Shown here: in pieces, positions 62,901 through 64,000 of the stretch | How the letters are laid out: the number at the start of each line of letters is the position of its first letter | How positions within the stretch are numbered: the stretch's first letter is position 1 | Origin: VXYL01 sp965200375 | GTDB taxonomy: Bacteria > Pseudomonadota > Gammaproteobacteria > Pseudomonadales > Azotimanducaceae | Assembly: GCA_965200375.1 (NCBI GenBank) | Contig: OZ241353.1 | Span: 3,534,001 to 3,598,000, forward strand | Direction of reading: 5' to 3' | Length of the DNA: 64,000 nt | Notes under the pieces: generated by a model | Seen by the model: the letters and a program-made list of their open reading frames with translations, nothing else | The model's database searches: none | Told to the model about the DNA's origin: nothing | Translations under genes and position numbers: made by a program

Positions 62901-63051
62901 AGCGCCTGGGCTTGGGGATGGGCGTGATGAAGGACGCCTCGCGCCGGTTCTCGACGATGCGGTGGGTAGGCCGCCCCTCGTCAAGCTCCCAATGCCGCCG
63001 CGGGCGCTCGTAGGGCGAGTTGAGAATCGGCTGTTCGAAGAAACTGGGCAA
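59902..63051 (-). CDS. res: Type III-like restriction endonuclease Res subunit (BPTD_3080-like)
   Basis: A 1,049-residue DEAD-like superfamily 2 translocase with a nuclease tail. The N-terminus PSFFEQPILNSPYERPRRHW is typical of a subgroup of type III-related restriction enzymes. Walker A is LATGAGKTTVM (171-181), the DExx box NDEGHH (309-314), motif III DLSATPFF, and motif VI region QVVGRALRRQSY. The C-terminal PD-(D/E)xK nuclease is YVPDF...VVEVKGYRRED. TTG start. It should cut DNA lacking Mod methylation when complexed with Mod. Here Mod lies about 9 kb downstream behind other defence genes. Confidence 0.92.
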   Translation of the reverse strand: MPSFFEQPILNSPYERPRRHWELDEGRPTHRIVENRREASFITPIPKPRRLPRGQRQLALDEAAAEINTAEQQYQHAHVINGVRQQVAAWRELPERQWKVTPETARLLRHWRHHPFAGIRPFFCQVEAAETVIWLMEVAPKLGRQARSFLDHLQAANEGANPGLSRLALKLATGAGKTTVMAMLIAWQTVNAVRRPNSPRFTRGFLVATPGITIRDRLRVLLPNDPESYYASRELVPTDMLADLGRAEIFITNFHAFIRRERVQMSKGTRRLLQGQGPGQEPATLETEGQMLQRVCGKLMGMKNVLVFNDEGHHCYAAKPEELSEEGTLKGEERGEAQKNKEAARMWIGGLHVLQSKLGVSRVIDLSATPFFLRGSGYAEGTLFPWTMTDFSLMDAIECGIVKLPRVPVADNVPSGEMPKFRELWAHIGKRMPGAGTRKRSLDPLALPAELQTALEALYGHYQKTFEAWRDAGVRVPPCFIVVCNNQATSKLLYDYISGFLVAGESGEDGEARTPRLEQGRLPLFRNFDEQGQPLARPNTLLIDSERLESGEALDAKFRAMAADEIERFRHERVERTRDLASGEKISDQDLLREVMNTVGKEGALGGSIRCVVSVSMLTEGWDANTVTHVLGVRAFGTQLLCEQVVGRALRRQSYELNEDGLFGVEYADVLGIPFHFTAEPVVVKPRPIARPVHVKAIRPERDACEIVFPRVVGYRVELPEEQVRARFDEDSTLVLTPDLVGPSITRNEGIVGEGVDLTLERLSAYRHNTIAYHLTKRLMETKWRAPGEPPKLHLFGQLKAIVLHWLATHLVCKGDTRPAQLLYLALADMACERIASAIVAQHVGEKPILATLDPFNPQGTSADVRFRTAKKTIWRTDARRCHVDAAVCDSDWEMELCRLLESHPNVLSYVANQGLGFTVPYRMGGEARAYVPDFIVRVDDGHGADDPLNLVVEVKGYRREDAKAKKQTMETYWVPAVNQLGDHGRWAFVELKDVYTMRGDVDGALEAVVGEALAPLLSEQAAADWLAKAGGSDPNVKDVPRRRSALGG
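60008..61245. repeat. Direct repeat of the res 3' region, copy B
   Basis: The copy within the intact res gene that matches 56,068-57,305. The match begins at the helicase motif just upstream of SVSMLTEGWDANTV and ends before the last ~30 codons of res. Confidence 0.9.
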
Positions 63052-63112
63052 AGCGTGGGCCGTCGCTTGGCTGCCGCCACTATAGCCGCATGGCGGCGGT
63101 CGCGCCCTTCAG

Positions 63113-64000
63113 CTACCACCGATACACGATGCGCCCGGCGTAGTGCCTCGGCAGTTCCGGCAGGACGATGGTGCCGCCGAACAGGTTGGGGAAGTTGGCG
63201 CGGAAATAGCGCTCGTCGGTGAGATTCTTCGCCGTTGCGCTCAGCGACCAGCGGCCCGAGTCGAAGACCACGCCAGCGTTCACCAGGGTGTACGCCGGCA
63301 ACGCCACCGTCTTGGAGAAGCCGGCGGTGGTGGCCGCCACGTCGGACACGCTGGCGGCCACGGCGAGGCCGTTGCCGAAATCGTAGGTGGCGGTTGCCGA
63401 AACAATCGTCTTCGGAATGCCGGCGCGGATCGCGCCCGCCCTGCCCGGCCGCAGCACTTCGCCGGCCAGCGCGGCACCGTACCACGTCTGCGCGGGAACA
63501 TTCGGCAGGTCTTCCGCGCCGATGAACGAGAACCGCCCGCCGGCCGCCAGGGTGTTGAGGTTGACGACCTCCATGTGGGTGTAGGCGAGGGTGAGCAGCA
63601 GTCGATCCCGGGCCGCCCAGCGCAACTCGAACTCCGTGCCCTTGGTGCGGCTCGCCTGGTTGGTCACCGTCTGCTGGGCGGAACGGTCGGTGCGCTCCTG
63701 CTCGTAGAGGGCCAAGGCGAAGTAGAGCGTGTCGTTCAGCAGACTGCCCTTGAGCCCGAACTCGCGCAGCGTGGACGCATCGAACGCCGAACCGGCGGCG
63801 ATGTCGGCGGTGGCGATCTCGGCGCCTTGGCCGGCGATCACCGTGGACTGGCTCGAGAACGTGGCGTACGGCACAAGGCCGAAGGGCGTCGCGTAGCTCA
63901 CGCTCGCGGTCCAGGAGACGCCGCTTGCTTCGTTCGCCGCAGCCACGGCGACGCAGGAGGCGTCCAGGCAGAAGTTGTTGGCGCTCGGCAGCAGCAGCTT
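63113..64000 (-). CDS. TonB-dependent receptor, C-terminal part (5' end off window)
   Basis: The C-terminal 295 residues of an outer-membrane beta-barrel receptor, open to the right edge. Alternating-residue strands are evident (ELRWAARDRLLLTLAYTHME, SATATYDFGNGLAVAASVSD), with the signature KNLTDERYFRANFPNLFGGT near the end. The last residues HYAGRIVYRW end in an aromatic/basic residue after alternating hydrophobics, the usual outer-membrane insertion signal. It would import a siderophore or other scarce nutrient with TonB energy. The substrate is unknown. It bounds the defence island on the right. Confidence 0.9.
   Translation of the reverse strand, partial: KLLLPSANNFCLDASCVAVAAANEASGVSWTASVSYATPFGLVPYATFSSQSTVIAGQGAEIATADIAAGSAFDASTLREFGLKGSLLNDTLYFALALYEQERTDRSAQQTVTNQASRTKGTEFELRWAARDRLLLTLAYTHMEVVNLNTLAAGGRFSFIGAEDLPNVPAQTWYGAALAGEVLRPGRAGAIRAGIPKTIVSATATYDFGNGLAVAASVSDVAATTAGFSKTVALPAYTLVNAGVVFDSGRWSLSATAKNLTDERYFRANFPNLFGGTIVLPELPRHYAGRIVYRW

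Overview
The window looks like a chromosome fragment of a high-GC gammaproteobacterium. The evidence is gene order: a zapB-like gene, zapA, then 6S RNA and rpiA; ribonuclease T divergent from argG; and a tRNA-Cys with an encoded CCA. No insertion sequence, CRISPR array or rRNA was seen. Genes are packed tightly. Many neighbours overlap by 4 bp, often with GTG or TTG starts (GTGA or TTGA junctions). No stretch longer than about 300 bp lacks a gene or a gene remnant.

1-5.5 kb: a minus-strand acyl-CoA degradation operon with an HMG-CoA lyase-like enzyme, a small membrane protein, a glutathione S-transferase, and the beta and alpha subunits of a biotin-dependent acyl-CoA carboxylase. The alpha subunit runs off the left edge. 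5.6-11.6 kb: a probable lipoprotein, an ankyrin protein, pgk coupled to an FAD-linked 2-hydroxyacid dehydrogenase, rpiA (apparently with a CTG start), 6S RNA, zapA and a ZapB-like protein. 11.7-22.6 kb: two tandem paralogous polytopic membrane proteins, then housekeeping genes (tRNA-Cys, an RNA m5C methyltransferase, a SixA-like phosphatase, a luciferase-like monooxygenase, rnt, argG) and a sulfotransferase-like gene coupled to argG.

22.6-45.3 kb: a catabolic region. A minus-strand unit holds an M20 amidohydrolase, a crotonase, the ABC importer genes livHMGF without a binding protein, and an acyl-CoA synthetase. Divergent from it is the most interesting metabolic find. It begins with a gene that looks like an ordinary short-chain dehydrogenase but carries both sequence signatures of halohydrin dehalogenases. 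It is followed by a secreted cytochrome c/PQQ dehydrogenase, an epoxide hydrolase and an HpcH/HpaI aldolase, which is a plausible haloalcohol-to-epoxide-to-diol route. Next come a Rieske oxygenase, a Uma2 protein, a DUF1801 protein, an enolase-superfamily enzyme, two class III CoA-transferases, a radical SAM protein coupled to an alkylsulfatase-like metallo-hydrolase, a gamma carbonic anhydrase and purT.

45.3-63.1 kb: a defence island bounded by purT and a TonB-dependent receptor. On the minus strand, in transcription order, it holds a type III-like Res subunit, a RelE/HTH toxin-antitoxin pair, a DUF262-HNH nuclease with a RAMA-like tail, a truncated second copy of res, a ParB-like/AAA ATPase fused protein coupled to a TOPRIM-like protein, a truncated copy of the mod 5' end, an AAA+ ATPase with an odd Walker A motif, the full mod gene, and the DarT/DarG toxin-antitoxin pair. 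A deleted Fic pseudogene lies at the purT edge. The two partial copies bracket the ParB-AAA/TOPRIM pair, which suggests that accessory defence genes are exchanged between res and mod by recombination in the flanking genes. 63.1-64 kb: the C-terminal part of a TonB-dependent receptor.
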